A DNA stretch of 64,000 nt from Dysidea avara (GCF_963678975.1 NC_089278.1:15481959-15545958); one strand, 5' to 3'. Positions 24,801 to 36,315 are shown, counted from the first letter of the stretch. The notes: generated by a model not told the origin, from the letters alone. A program made the numbers and translations.

Positions 24801-26483
24801 AGCAATCAGTACAAGCAGAGTAACTTAAATAGAACCTCACTTTAATATCCGTAAACTGTCATGCACTCCTGTATACTCAGATGATCTCATAACAGGATTT
24901 AAAATAACGCATAAACATACTATTAATTTACTGAGAGAGGGACAAAAACTGTGTAGCCTGCTGCCCCTCCCCTCTGAGTTGGAGGCACTATTTCCCAAGT
25001 TTGATGATACTAAAGACACTTCCTAACACATGAAGCTACAGTAGACCTGCCGCTAGAAAACTCAGTAGGAGTCTGAACTCTAGAGCATCCATTTCCTGAA
25101 CATAAGCCAACCTCATCAAAATGTGCACTTGATCTTGTAGGAGCAGACTAGTATAATGTATCAAACTTCGTGATATTTAGTTAGAATCATAACAAAGCAG
25201 CAAGCAGTCAAGCAAAAAAATGTTAACTACCACTCAAATAGATTGTACCATCCTCCTTATCACAGTGTCATATTATTAAGCTACTATTGTGTATATTAAA
25301 ATTGAATCCTATCACCCACTGTGCCACATTCAATATACTGCATGTACGTTATCACTCAGGGGAGTGAGATTAGGTTATATTGCAAGTTGTCGTGCACTTT
25401 AAGAAAACAGTCCAATTAGAATATTTTAACAGGTTTTTGTCCGATTTTCTCACAATGTACGCCTCACACAGATTCATACCAGAGTGCTTACTACTACTGG
25501 TCACTAACTTTTGTATAGTTAGATGTTTATGTGGAGGGTTATTTTTTGCGAAACTATCTAGACTTTATTTTCAGTGTTATTCACTGTTAGTTTAGTGGCT
25601 GCTTTGCAGAAGTGTTCAAGATTCATATACCTTTTGAAAATTGGATGCCCACAATAATGGCCTGCCATACAGTACTGGAAACTACCTTTTGTTTCAGAGA
25701 TCTTATACGCTGAACACAGCAGTTGTTCACTAATTTCTATATTGGTGTGCTTGTGACTTGCATAAGTTGTTGTGACAGTGTGCTGCAAGTGTGGCTTACA
25801 TTATGTTATTGTTCGCAGTCCGTGGGGATCCAGTGCTCCAGTTGCCACGACATCTCCTGATGACTTCACGTTTCCCCTGGAGGGCAATGATAATATAGGG
25901 GGAGTCCCTCCCACTACAGTGGACCACTCAAACCCATTCAACCTTACAGACCTGTCTGCTACCCTGCCACCACCCTTATCAACCGACATTAACAACGATG
26001 AGGTGGGTAGGCTTCATATAAAACCATGTTACCAGTGGCAACCACAGGACACACGGATCGAGGACAAGTTCCTGGGAGAGAATGGAGCTCTGGTTGACCT
26101 TGATGCTTTACTGGCTCAACCTTTACCCTTTGCCACTAATAATCCATTTGGTGTCACCACTAGCAACCCACCAGTAATGACTGCTACAACTACAAAACCA
26201 GCTAACCCATTTGGAACACCAAAACAATCACGTCCTACACTCAATGAACTGATCAACAAACCCATGATGGAACAACAGCAAGTGATTTCTGGAGGAGGTA
26301 CAGTCAGTGTTATATAGAGTGTAGTGTTTGTATGGTACCTGTGTGTGTGCGTGCGTGCATGCGTGTGGTGGTGTTTATAGTGTCCCCAGATGTCATAACA
26401 GTTCTGTTGTTACAGATTTCCTGCCACCCCCACTTATTCCTGATTCATCCAATCAGCAGTCATCGCTCAATCCTTTCAGCTGA
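18886..26483 (+). CDS. EPN: Epsin, clathrin-adaptor endocytic protein, complete, 13 exons
   Basis: Exons 18886-18908, 19286-19405, 21062-21140, 21188-21326, 21378-21457, 21741-21802, 21857-21877, 21921-22064, 23706-23821, 23863-24076, 25819-26002, 26048-26297 and 26416-26483 join in phase to 499 residues. Seen in order: an ENTH domain from the start (MTTFRRQVKNIVYNFSEAEV, REATSNDVWGPS, WKRLNDHGKNWRHVYK, LKDFQFIDKDGKDQGVN, VREKAK), two ubiquitin-interacting motifs (EEDIQLQLALQMSKE and EEEDSLRLAIELSK), four DPW motifs for the AP-2 appendage, a clathrin box LVDLD, and NPF motifs for EH-domain proteins including the C-terminal NPFS. Known role: binds phosphoinositide at the plasma membrane and couples ubiquitylated cargo to clathrin and AP-2. 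The 45-bp intron 26003-26047 keeps frame if retained, so a form with 15 extra residues is possible. It is divergent from IKK on a shared promoter. Confidence 0.97.
19677..20876. repeat. TIR DNA element in epsin intron 2
   Basis: The left end has CAGTCTGGGAAAACTGGTCT (about 19690) and the right end, read in reverse, has GGTCTGGGAAAACCAGTCTT (about 20850). The ends are flanked by TA. Inside, GTTTATAC-type words recur near 20047, 20500 and 20604, which suggests a second, nested element. No transposase frame is seen. Confidence 0.6.
22663..23209. repeat. TIR element with arms of about 80 bp in epsin intron 8
   Basis: GGACTTTATCCACAATGATG at the left and its near-exact reverse complement at about 23188-23207 start arms of about 80 bp. 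The arms share CACGAGCACAAGATGGC and CCTATGGAG. No coding frame is seen. Transcription of epsin would place a long hairpin in the pre-mRNA. Confidence 0.8.
23229..23625. repeat. Fold-back element with arms of about 155 bp in epsin intron 8
   Basis: The segments 23231-23390 and 23470-23622 are near-perfect reverse complements with a loop of about 80 bp. Shared words include AAAATGGCCGCTGTAGTGTG (one arm has a single difference) and CAGCCAAGAAGGAAGATAT. The element lies directly beside the TIR element at 22663-23209, and both start with a TTATCC-type end, so they may be related. Confidence 0.85.
24407..24702. repeat. hAT-like MITE with 8-bp target duplication in epsin intron 10
   Basis: The element starts TAGGGCTGGGAGATAAT and ends with the reverse complement of TAGGACTGTGCGACAAT. 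It is flanked by the identical 8-bp word CCTGCTAG (24399-24406 and 24703-24710), the duplication length of hAT transposons. The inside is rich in TTATCTAGATAA-type palindromes. No coding capacity is seen. Confidence 0.85.
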
Positions 26484-27820
26484 TAGGCTAACTTATTGTA
26501 AAATATTATTTCACAAAATGCTTGTAATTAGAGAATTATTGTGTGTTTCTAATTATTGTACAGTTTGCAGCATGTAACCAAGGTTACCACCCACAACAAG
26601 TGTGTCAATGAAACTTGCTAGCCATATATGGTGTTATATAAAGTGTTGTTTTTGCCAATAAGGTATTGTATAAACAAGGGGTTGTTTACCAAATATGGTA
26701 TTATCTAATAGCAATGTTGAATCCACATACTGGTAATCGTAATACATACAGCAAAACATTTTCCAGAGAAAGAATTAACATAAGATGTTCATATAGTGGA
26801 GTGTCAAGATTTACAGTTCAAGCAGCTAGTGCAAATTGTGTCCTTCCTAAATTTAAAAAAGATGGTACCATTAGACCTCGTATTGCACTATATTAATGAT
26901 GTTATAGATGACTCTCATAATGAAGGTTGGTTCTATCAGCAATCTGAAGTTTACAATATTTGTAAGAGTGAATGTCTTCCACAGTTATGTAGTGAGAGAT
27001 GTTCAGATGGTCAGCTGAACTTGTAAGTAGTTGTATTATTTTTTGTTGTTTTGACAGCATGCAAATTTGATGTGTTGTTTTGAAATCAAGAGAGTAGGTT
27101 ACAGCTAACTCTATAACATAGATAACAGTAGCTATTGGGTTATACAGTTTATTTGGCCCTATTGGAAAACCACATTTAAAAACGTCACCTCTCAAATTTG
27201 AAGTGTGAACTCAAGTTTTAAAATAATAATGATAGCTATTCAGTTTGAATTTCCCATAGTATATAGTGTGACCTGATTTTGGAACTGTCTATAACGAGGA
27301 ACTGGGTGTTTATCTGTTAGTTACAGTCTGTTACAAGTGTTAAAATTTTAGCTCCATATTTTGAAGCATTCCAGAGATATGTGGGTCAATGTCTGAATAC
27401 ATTAAATACTAACTTTTATAGTAAGTCATTGAGTTCTGTGAGTGATTAAGTGTGACAAATGGTGCGGACAAATCACAGCAGCTTTGTTGACAAATAGTTA
27501 TTTCCATTCTTACTGTAGAAAGGCTGCTAAAAAAATAAAGTGTTCTTGACTGATACTTTCTTCAAGTTAATCATGTATTAAGCCATTCGCTCAGTAATTG
27601 ATGTTAGCTACACACATGCCATGATGCCAACATGGTCTGATATACTTATCCATATAATCTCCTAGCAAATAAGAAGCTTTGGGTATAAAACTTCATAGCA
27701 AAACAGTTGAATAGTTGCTTTATGCAAATGTGCAAAAAAAATTTGAGTTTTCCTATGGCAACTTTTGCATGTACAAAAATAATGCTAAATTCAGGGCAAA
27801 CAGTTGAAAATTCCCTGTTG
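26484..27820. other. Spacer downstream of epsin
   Basis: No gene is recognised. A short plus-strand frame at 26666-26896 has no known motif and no clear splice context. The epsin 3' end should lie in the first few hundred bases. Confidence 0.45.
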
Positions 27821-28260
27821 CTACTGGAGATCTAGATTTTGTCCATGAAAATCCGATGAAAAATATTTTCAAGTAAAGTTTTCATTGGGTGGTCCAATCA
27901 TAGGTGAAAACCTAATGAAAATTACCAATGAAAACTCTGTGAAACTGCTTTTCATAGAATTTTCATTGGTACCGTATAGCCTAAATATTTCAAGGGGGAA
28001 ATTTTTGTTGGTTTTGTGGTTTTGGGGGTTAATAGCAAAAATTTTATCCTTGAAATATTTAGACCTCCACATAGTGCAAATCCGCAAGAAATTTAATTAG
28101 GTAATACTGCTCAACCTTGAAAAATTTGCCCCTCGAAATATTTAGGTTAGCTATATGGTAAGTTATAAAAATAAAATTTCATTGGGGCCACCGCCAATGA
28201 AAACTTTAGTTCAGGTTGAACATTTTTTTCATTGGATTTTCATGGACAAAATGTCCAGTA
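27821..28260. repeat. Outer MITE of a nested pair
   Basis: The ends CTACTGGA and TCCAGTAG are followed inward by ATTTTGTCCATGAAAATCC and its reverse complement, then by further inverted ATGAAAA and TTTTCATTGG words. A second element (27970-28160) interrupts it, so this one is the older of the two. Confidence 0.75.
27970..28160. repeat. Inner MITE with TACCGTATAG ends
   Basis: The left end TACCGTATAGCCTAAATATT and the right end, read in reverse as TACCATATAGCTAACCTAAA, form the terminal repeat with TA flanks. It shares its outermost ten bases with the element in IKK intron 2 (9925-10119). It is inserted in the MITE at 27821-28260. Confidence 0.8.
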
Positions 28261-28739
28261 GTGTACGTGTTATGAAATTCATCTCCGTTTTAATATCATT
28301 TTACTCCATGTAGTATTGGTTTTGTAACTCACTGTCAATCCAACTTCATAATAGCTATTTAGCTACTGAACTAGATTCACAAATACAAAATCATGAGACT
28401 AAACCAATAAACTAAAGCACTAAGTTTCATTGCATCGGAAGCACTAAATTAATTGTGATTTCTGCTATAGCTACAAATAGCTAACAGGAGTAAGTAAGTA
28501 CGAGTGTACTTAAGTAATTATGAGTGATGTGTCCTGCTTGTATATAGTGTAGTTATTATTTTAGAACTAGCTAATGTATTTTTTGTTCTGTCCGGCAGTG
28601 TTTGAGCTAGCTATTCAGTTCAGTGTTTGTGCCTTGTTCTTTGCGTTGTTGCAGTTGCTCTAGAGCCTCTGGTACGGAAGAACCGATTACCTAAACAATA
28701 AATCAAATAATTAATTGTACACCTGTTATACACCATAAA

Positions 28740-28930
28740 TTGTCAGTCAATGATTCATATAACGCGCACGCGCACCAGTTGGCTGTTTCTTTTCTGGAGG
28801 CGCTTAAAGAGAACAGAAGGGATTTTCCTGTATCACTCACGATCGTACACATCAAGGCTGCCTGAGCTACGCGTAAGTGATTAGTGTATCGTGCGACATC
28901 GCGCCGCTGTGTACTGTTCACTAAGCGCTA
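28740..28930. promoter_or_regulatory. CpG-rich island with possible first exon
   Basis: CG dinucleotides are dense here (ACGCGCACGCGCACC, GATCGTACAC, CGTGCGACATCGCGCCGC) against an AT-rich background. GTAAGT-type donor sites occur on both strands (plus strand about 28872; minus strand about 28850), so a non-coding first exon could start here, for instance for the CARD gene at 30021, which has an acceptor-like TTCGTTAG just upstream of its ATG. This is inference only. Confidence 0.35.
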
Positions 28931-29059
28931 GTGTAGTGGTTAAATTTTGCTAGTTTCCTACAATAATAATAACCATTTATTAAAATATAGTGAATGCCTC
29001 AAATCCAGACCACAAGACCCTTGTGGTCTGGGTTCGAGACTATATGGGCTCCCCTGTGG

Positions 29060-29890
29060 AGGTGTACCGATAATCGGATCGGCTAAAATATCGGCCATCG
29101 ATATGGCATTTTTTACCAATATCGGTATCGGTACAGAACAGTAGGAGGACCGATATCGCTACCGATTTTTAGACAGTAGCAATAGTTTGTACATAAATGG
29201 ATTATGCATTGGTTTTCTACGTTATCCATGTGACTGTTTAGTGCCAGTGGCTTATTCTTCTCTCTGAAACAAACGCTACGCTACGAGAAGCCATATAAAT
29301 ACACGCGAGTCTAGTGTTTGTTGCTGAAAAGCTTATCACAGTCTTTACAAATGAAGCAGCTATAAAGTACCTTGCAATAAAAGAAGGGTCACAGGATAAC
29401 CAAGGAAACTTGCTGTACCAGCTTTCTCACAAGCCATTAGAATACAGAGTAATGCAGAAATATCCGTTTAAGGTTTCATGGGAGTATACATAAAAATGTT
29501 TGTGAGTGCCTAATTGTCTGGATTGCACAATAAAATACCAAGCTGTATACCACCACAGGCAGAGTATTATTATTATTATTATTAATGTTTTACAGCACAA
29601 AGGTACTGAAAGCCAATGGAAAGTACTGCCAAAGGCTAAATTACACTAACATAAAATTAATTAACTACAAAACTTAAAGTACACTAGAAGATAGAATTAG
29701 ATAATTAATTAGTTACAGAACTGATTGGTTTCTTATAGGAAAAGTGTAGCATGCACATGTTATTGTAGGGTAGGTAAATGTACACTTTTAACTATAATGC
29801 AAATATCGGATCGTCTATCGGTTATCGGCTTCTTCTGGTGGCATCAATATCGGATATCGGTACATGCCAAAAACTCATATCGGTACACCT
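29060..29890. repeat. TIR element with AGGTGTACCGAT ends and ATCGG-rich termini
   Basis: The left end AGGTGTACCGATAATCGG and the right end ATATCGGTACACCT form the terminal repeat. The subterminal parts repeat ATCGG and ATATCGG many times, a style seen in hAT-like elements whose transposase binds such words. An (ATT)n run lies at about 29563-29585. No clear target duplication and no transposase are seen. It ends about 130 bp upstream of the CARD gene start. Confidence 0.75.
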
Positions 29891-30020
29891 CTACTCCCCG
29901 GAGTTTGTATGGTCCTTCTCCAGATCTTAAAATAAAATAGCCCTATTGGCCACTGTAGTGTTGATGCCATAGCATAGAGGGGTGTGGCTCATTGTGTATT
30001 TTCATTCGTTAGTGGATACC

Positions 30021-30314
30021 ATGGCAGCCCAAGCAGAGCTAGACTCGATCACTAAACACTATCATGACTTAGAGAGAGCACTTCCAGTTGATGCCCTCCT
30101 TGGAGAGTTTATATCCTCAGGTGTCATAGACTTCTACAGCCAAGAAGCCATTCAAGTAGAGCCAACTGAGACTCAAAGACGTCGACGATTCTTACGTCAC
30201 ATTATTGAGCCCTTAAGGACTGGCAATACAGAGCCATTTAACAAACTGATCAGAATACTACGAGGACACAGAACATATAGTTATCTTGCTGACATGTTGG
30301 AAAAAGAATTATAG
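30021..30314 (+). CDS. Stand-alone CARD protein, single coding exon
   Basis: The frame from ATG at 30021 encodes 97 residues, almost all in one helical domain with a CARD-like pattern: ITKHYHDLERALPVDALLGE, SSGVIDFYSQEAIQ, RRRRFLRHIIEPLRTG, PFNKLIRILRG and YLADMLEKEL. CARD-only proteins in animals usually act by pairing with the CARD of another protein, either as bridging partners or as decoys; which applies here cannot be told. An acceptor-like site (TTCGTTAG) 8 bp upstream of the ATG suggests a spliced 5' leader. The frame is intact and ends in TAG. The call rests on pattern only; a Death-fold domain of another subclass is the main alternative. Confidence 0.68.
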   Translation: MAAQAELDSITKHYHDLERALPVDALLGEFISSGVIDFYSQEAIQVEPTETQRRRRFLRHIIEPLRTGNTEPFNKLIRILRGHRTYSYLADMLEKEL

Positions 30315-30829
30315 CCAATCAAAGAAGAAGGGTTTGCATGCTGTACATTGTGATTGTGGGTTAGTATAAGATATTGTCGGCTATGACTGCTCGACTCACC
30401 ACTGGCAGTGCACACAAACACAGATCTAGGGCAAAAATCAATACTCTAATAGAACAATCAACAGTTAAATACTAAACATCATGAGATCATTCAATGTTGA
30501 TAGAGGTCTGTGTGTCCACATGTGTGAATGCCACATCCATACAACCACACACCTAATAGCATTGTAAAAGCACATTAGTGTACATTTTAGAATAATGGAT
30601 GTGATTACATTGACCCTGCAGCTACTTACATTGACCCTGCAGCTACTGCCCTGTGCACACCTGTCCTCAGTGATGTCGTGTCTTGCACAGTTTCCCTGCA
30701 GAGGTCACTGTTCACTAATATGTAGCAACGTAACTGGGGGATTTATGTTCATACCAAATATCTTTTTTTTTATTAAGGCTATTACAGCACAAGCGCTGAG
30801 GGTCTGTAGGTAACAACTTTGAACAGGCT

Positions 30830-31545
30830 GTGGGGCCAGGTGTCTCAGGCTGGACCGGGGTTGTCAGACCAGGGTGTCCTGGTCCTACAGCCTGTTCGAG
30901 GCTACCTAGGTCCTATCATGGATTTTTTCTCCTTTCTCCACCTTTTCAAGCACACTTTCTGTAATAACTTTCAACAGGCTGTAGCGCCAGGTGTCTCAGG
31001 CTCTAGAGCCAGGGCTGTCGGACTGGGGTGTCCAGTGTCCTGGTCCTAGGACCAGGGTTGTCCCTGGTCCTACAGCCTGTTCAAAGCTGTTACAGAAAGT
31101 GTGCTTGAAAAGGTGGAGAAAGGAGAAAAAATCCATGACAGGACCTAGGCAGCCTCGAACCTGCAGCCATTCGATTAACGCTCGAACGCTTATAGGAGTC
31201 TACCAAGCAGTCAGGATGTTTTTTCCTTGTCAATTTCATGTGTATATGTATCCAAGGAACTCTAGAGAGTGACATATTATCTCAAAGTACCCCATGTGGA
31301 ACCAAATGGATATTAGTTTATCTATTAAGGCTTTACAGCAGGTCTGTAGGACACCTGGTCCTACAGCTCCTACAGCCTATTCAAAGTTGTGTTTGAAAAG
31401 GTGGAGAAAGGAGAAAAAATCCATGACTGGACCTAGGTAACCTTGAACCTGCAGCCATCCGATCAATGCTCAAACGCTCACAGGAGCCAGCCAGGCGGTC
31501 AGGATGTTTTCTCCTTGTCAATTTCATGTATACGTATCATCTGAC
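30830..31545. repeat. Cluster of tRNA-derived SINE-like copies in both orientations
   Basis: Two minus-strand copies (about 31075-31250 and 31378-31535) contain, read on the minus strand, a pol III B-box-like GGTTCGAGGCTGCC followed by CTAGGTCC and a tail with TTTCTCCACCTTTTCAAGC. A partial plus-strand copy lies at about 30885-30985. GGTGTCCTGGTCCTAC words recur between them. The cluster is inferred to be SINE from the tRNA-like segment; the A box is less clear. Confidence 0.55.
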
Positions 31546-32133
31546 AGTCATAACAAGCAAAGCTAAAAGAATCTGCATGCATCAACACTGCTAATAGCCA
31601 CTTGTATACTAGCACTGGATTACCTGTACCGTTCAGGTAAAATCCTCCTGGAGCAGGACTAGCAACCTGCATGAGGACTGTACTATGACAAGTGCTTGTA
31701 CTTGTCTGTGTTCACACAGACAAATAGGCATGTAATACAGTTATGCCTATCCGGAGAACACTGGACCACCTGGGTGTTTAAGAGTCAATGCTGGCTACGT
31801 AAAGAGTTATATAGATTATAAAGCTATATAATAGCACATGTAGCAATAAACCCATGCATGCATGGTTACTACAATTACACACTTGTGCATGCATCAGTGT
31901 TGCAATGTTGTGTTTAAGATATGTATATATAATACAAAATTCGCCATCGATTGATAATAATATAATAATTATAGTAAAGATCTTCCAAAAATTGCAGAAT
32001 GCATGTATAATGATAATTACAATGCTTAATACCTTATGAATATTACTATACACACTTAAGTGATTACATTAAGGTTATAAGCATATGTATATTATATGGT
32101 TTTACAGTGTGTGATATACTTGTACACAGTACA
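31546..32133. other. AT-rich stretch without a recognised gene
   Basis: No exon or clear element is seen. CATGCATG words and ATA/TTA runs are common. Confidence 0.4.
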
Positions 32134-32625
32134 CAGTGGCGGATCCAGATGGCCCCTTTTAAATTTAGCTTAGTGGCATTCTCATTACATAAACATTGTT
32201 GTTTTGACAATTTGTCATAGCAAACAACTGTATACCACTGTATTTCAGTAGTATATATGCATGCAGTTGCGCCATTTATAGCTATTAAACCATCAGCAAC
32301 ACTTCATTTCTCATCTCCCACTGCCCACTGCATTAAAAACGCCGGATCGAGATACTCTAATAGAGCAGTCAAGTAACTACTCTAATAGAGCAATCACAGC
32401 CACAGCTTGTAGTCACCATATTAGTCCTATAGTTAGCTATAGTATTTAGTAATTATTTACAGTTTAAAGCATTGAATTTATTGTAATTGCTAACAAAAAA
32501 TAGCCTAAAATCCTATCTCAGAGCTTCTAAAATCTCAAAATTTTCCGGAGAATTGTTATCAGATGCCTTATTTAGCTATACCAATTTTCAGAAACCCCCT
32601 TTTAAAAATCCTAGATCCGCCACTG
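32134..32625. repeat. hAT-like element with CAGTGGCGGATC ends
   Basis: The left end CAGTGGCGGATCCAGATGG and the right end, read in reverse as CAGTGGCGGATCTAGGATT, form the terminal repeat; CCCCTTTTAAA-type words continue it inward. No matching 8-bp duplication was found at the flanks. It contains two copies of the dispersed CTCTAATAGAG motif (about 32349 and 32376). Confidence 0.7.
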
Positions 32626-32991
32626 GTCTGCTTCTAATGCTTTTGCTGTATCACCAGAGATGTGTCCATTTATTAAAAATAGAATAATACCATGATTTCA
32701 TTCACAATAACATTGTTAACGTACCCTCCAATAATATAACAAGGAGGTGGCACTCCAATACATCCTGTACTCCGATCTTCGTCCTCGATCAAAGTGGTCA
32801 AACTCGAAACACTTAGTCTTGACCTTTAAAAACCGCGCCTGACTCTTGACCTAATTCTAGTAATATTATAAAGTAGCACATATCATCACATCTAATATAC
32901 ACCCCAACACATTTTAAAAGAAAGTCTTCATAATATTACACAGTATCATCACATCAAAAATATGTCTAATACACATCCAAACAAGTGTTTA

Positions 32992-33381
32992 TGCACTTGT
33001 CAATTTCATGCCCCCCACCCCCGGGTGTCCCCACACCCCAGGTGGGGATTTGACATTGTTTCTTGTCCCCACCCCTGGGGCAATTGACAGTTGTCCAATT
33101 CACTGACCGATTTTCGATAGTTGTATTTCTAAACAATAAAATCATACTTGCTATAGTTTTACTAGCTACAGGTGTATACCAGATTTATTACTAGTCGCAT
33201 GCATGAAATATGCGCTTAGTCAACCTTGAGGTGTTGCCAAATCTCCTACTAGGGGGTGGGACATAGTGGGGATTTGACAGCTGATTTTGCCCCAGTAGTG
33301 GGGAATTTGACACCACGATTTGTCAAATCCCCTGTATTCCCCCACCCTCCCTGGGGGTGGGGCACGAAATTGACAAGTGCA
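32992..33381. repeat. PIF/Harbinger-like MITE with TTA target duplication
   Basis: The ends TGCACTTGTCAATTTCATGC and, in reverse, TGCACTTGTCAATTTCGTGC differ by one base. TTA flanks both sides (32989-32991 and 33382-33384), as expected for Harbinger-type elements. The inside is unusually GC-rich with runs of C or G and a CCCCAGTAGTGGGG core. Relics of the family lie at 1240-1370 and 2585-2640. Confidence 0.8.
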
Positions 33382-33384
33382 TTA

Positions 33385-33920
33385 CACATTTTAGAAGAAA
33401 AAGGTCACTACTATTGACACTGGTGAATACAAAAAGTTTTGTGACTGAGGCAAACCCAGGACCTGGACAGTGTTTAAACATCTCATCAGATCACAGAGTA
33501 AACCCATACAAGAATATATAGATAAGGGTACTGATAGTTGACCAGTTATCATTTCCACATTCATGCCGGGAGCATAAAATTATAATAAACAACATAAGTT
33601 ATAAAACTGCAGATTATCTACAGATAATATTGTAGTGTTCACGATGTAGTGTGCATTGATGTTATGTTCCGTTGGTTATATTCCAAATTTTGTAATAAAT
33701 TCTATTCAAACTAGATGCAAGAGCAGAGATATAAAGAATCATTTTCAACATGTCGGAGAGCAATTAATCTTTACTATAATAAAGTAGCTAAATTTCTCTT
33801 AGAAGTTTTTAACTATGCCAGTATGTGTGCAAAAGATTTGTGTTTGCCCAAAGTTGGTACTTGAGTTTTTTTACAATCACAAACTTCTTTTTTTTTCCTC
33901 AATTGAGAGAGAAACTAGCT
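33385..33920. other. Spacer without a recognised feature
   Basis: AT-rich sequence with no exon or clear repeat recognised. Confidence 0.4.
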
Positions 33921-34295
33921 TGGAGGCTCCTTGGAGTTATTAGCAGCCAAATTCTGATCAAGTCCATCTGCTGACGAAGTAGATGCAGTAGGTTACTCCT
34001 CACCAGTAGGCTGATCTTCAATAGTCTCTTCAGTCAGCTCTCCAATAGGCTGATCAGCAGGTGCAGCAGATGTACATACCACAAGAGGTGGTTCAACACA
34101 TTTTGTAACACACAAGTCACCACCCCCAGAAAACTGACAATAGTAATCATTATTAGGCTGTCTTGTACTACTCTAGTGGCGAACATTGTACTGATTCTTT
34201 CGAAGTGATTGGTGCAAAGCCTCTACCCGATCACCTTCTTCGTCAGGATATACATACACTGTAGTCATAAGGGGCATTTACAGCATGACCAATGT
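33921..34295 (-). pseudogene. Decayed open frame of unknown origin
   Basis: Read on the minus strand, one frame gives protein-like sequence across about 350 bp (VYVYPDEEGDRVEALHQSL, then SGGGDLCVTKCVEPPL, then GELTEETIEDQPTGEE), but it is interrupted by stops. A single frame staying protein-like across the interruptions suggests a former coding region. No family is recognised; it could be the end of an old mobile-element protein or of a host gene. Confidence 0.35.
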
Positions 34296-34565
34296 CGTTG
34301 TGTTCGACTACAAAAAAATGGCAAACTAACAGTTCCATTGGAACATGGCTTTGTTAACTCATCTGCTTAATAGCATTGCATTTCCTGACTGCTGTATTAG
34401 AGTAAATGACTTCTCTATTAGAATATATTTTTAGATTATCCAAGGACGTGCATGTGTGGCTGCTGTACAGCGTCATTTAATTGAAGCAAATGTTAGATTG
34501 TTAATTATATATATGGATTTTATGCAAATAAAAAGCAAAAGTTAAAATGTCCGTTTATAACACTG

Positions 34566-36315
34566 TTACTCATCCCCGTCTGCTTCTTGTATATCCATTT
34601 CATCTAAAGATACGCCACTAAAAATATAGTCAATGTTTTAATAATCACATTCTTACCCTGTCCACACTTCATGGTGCCATTAAATATTAGTGGTACTTGT
34701 GTTTCTCACGTTCCAAATGGACCACATCTAAAAAGTAGACCAGTTAAATTTAGTTCTAAAACTGTTCCTTAAAGGTGCTTTTTGCCGTGCAAGATATTTC
34801 TAGGATCCTCTGTATAAGCTTTTTTGAAGGGAGGGGGGTGCGGCACTATAGGGTGGATCCCTAATAAACAGTACCACTGTACTGTTTGATAATAGAATTA
34901 AGCATATCTCTTAGCTAAAGGTTTTGTTGCTTCTCCCCATTTTTTTTTTCTGAAGGATTGACTATTTCCACTAAGAAAGTGTTTAAAGCAAACAATTGCA
35001 GACACTATCCTACAAACAATTGCAGGCAGACACTATCCTAGTAAACCTGCTAAACTACTTTACAATACCACTTTATGTACCTGAGCTATAGCTGTAGTGA
35101 AGACACACCTGACACTGTCTATTAGCAACACCATCATTCTCTGCATGTATAATAAAATAAATCACCACAGTATGACTGACACTATATGTGGTGTCAAATC
35201 GCCACTATAGATACAGTACATTGATAGACACAGCATACACCCCCCTCCCCCAACTCACACACCCCACATAACTACACACGTACATCATCACTAGGAGGTG
35301 GTTCACAGTTTTGGATATCAGCCTCATACATCTGAAAAACTTGTAGTATTAACCAGAACTGCCATAACACAACTTAAACCATTGTGCAAATGTTGAGCCC
35401 TGGCAAGGCTTATGCTATTTAAAAATCAGTCTGGGGAGGCTCTGGAGTTAAAAAAAAAAAATCTGTATGAGCAGGACATGGCAATATGAGCAATCTCTTC
35501 AAACAGTCATCTATAACATAATCTTCAAATTCAAATTTGGAGAGGGAAATTTTGAGGATGAATGTTTTCCCAACACTTCAATAATGTCACTATGTTCCGA
35601 CAGTTGTACTGAATTGAGGGAAGATTATCGCAGAGGGCTGTCGCTCCACAAAACCAAACTCTTGTTTTCAACCCTTCAAACAATCAAAAGATCAAAAAGG
35701 CTATTGGAGTTACACCAGACCCTTTTTTCCAACCCAAATACAAAAGCAAAGCAAGCAAAAAAAAAAAAAAAAACAAAAAAAAAAAAACTGTCTAGCAAGA
35801 GATTGGTTTATGATTGATTGAATGATTTATTCCTTGCCAGAGTAGCACACAAAACAGACAACACACATAGCTACCTAACAAGTACACAACTAAAACAACA
35901 ACATGGACATGGTTAGTTACAAAACAAATACACAACTCTTAAGACATCTTACAAACATGATCAGTAAGTTGCCTCTGTCTTCATAATTTGGCAGACTGGC
36001 CCTCTGTCCAAAACACAATTGTTACACGTTAGATGCTGTAACAGCTTACCTGTTATTTGATTTGGCATACACCATAATACGTGTGCCTTTTGTGTGACGA
36101 CAGACTAGTCGAGTCTCTTCGGAAAGTTGTAGCTACAGTGTACACAGAAATTTTGTTAACTAGCCTAGCTAAGTGCATGTCTTGTGGTACAAGTTTCTTT
36201 GGTGGCTCTCAACTAGTCTCCACCATAAAGGTTTAAAGAAACAAACAACAGACAAGCATACAAAACACATCACTACAACAACAGCTTAACTGCTTACTTG
36301 TTGAATTGTTGTCAT
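34566..36315 (-). CDS. Possible small four-exon gene, function unknown
   Basis: Minus-strand segments with good splice borders join in phase: about 36298-36315 (MTTIQQ, donor GTAAGC), about 36050-36132 (LQLSEETRLVCRHTKG and TRIMVYAKSNN), about 35285-35332, and 34566-34618 ending in an acidic tail (SLDEMDIQEADGDE) and a TAA stop. The exon at 35285 is open in two frames (the second reads MYEADIQNCEPPPSDD), so its reading is uncertain and an exon may be missing. The predicted product is under 80 residues and is not recognised. The first exon starts beside an E-box-rich promoter. Treat as a hypothesis. Confidence 0.35.
35755..35790. repeat. Poly-A rich tract
   Basis: A run of about 30 A broken by single C bases lies in an intron of the possible small gene. 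The plus-strand open frame crossing it (35467-35817) owes its length to this tract and is not called a gene. Confidence 0.7.

Noticed and set aside
35467-35817. Plus-strand open frame of 116 codons ending in many lysines
   Set aside because: The lysines come from a poly-A tract and the rest shows no domain or splice context.
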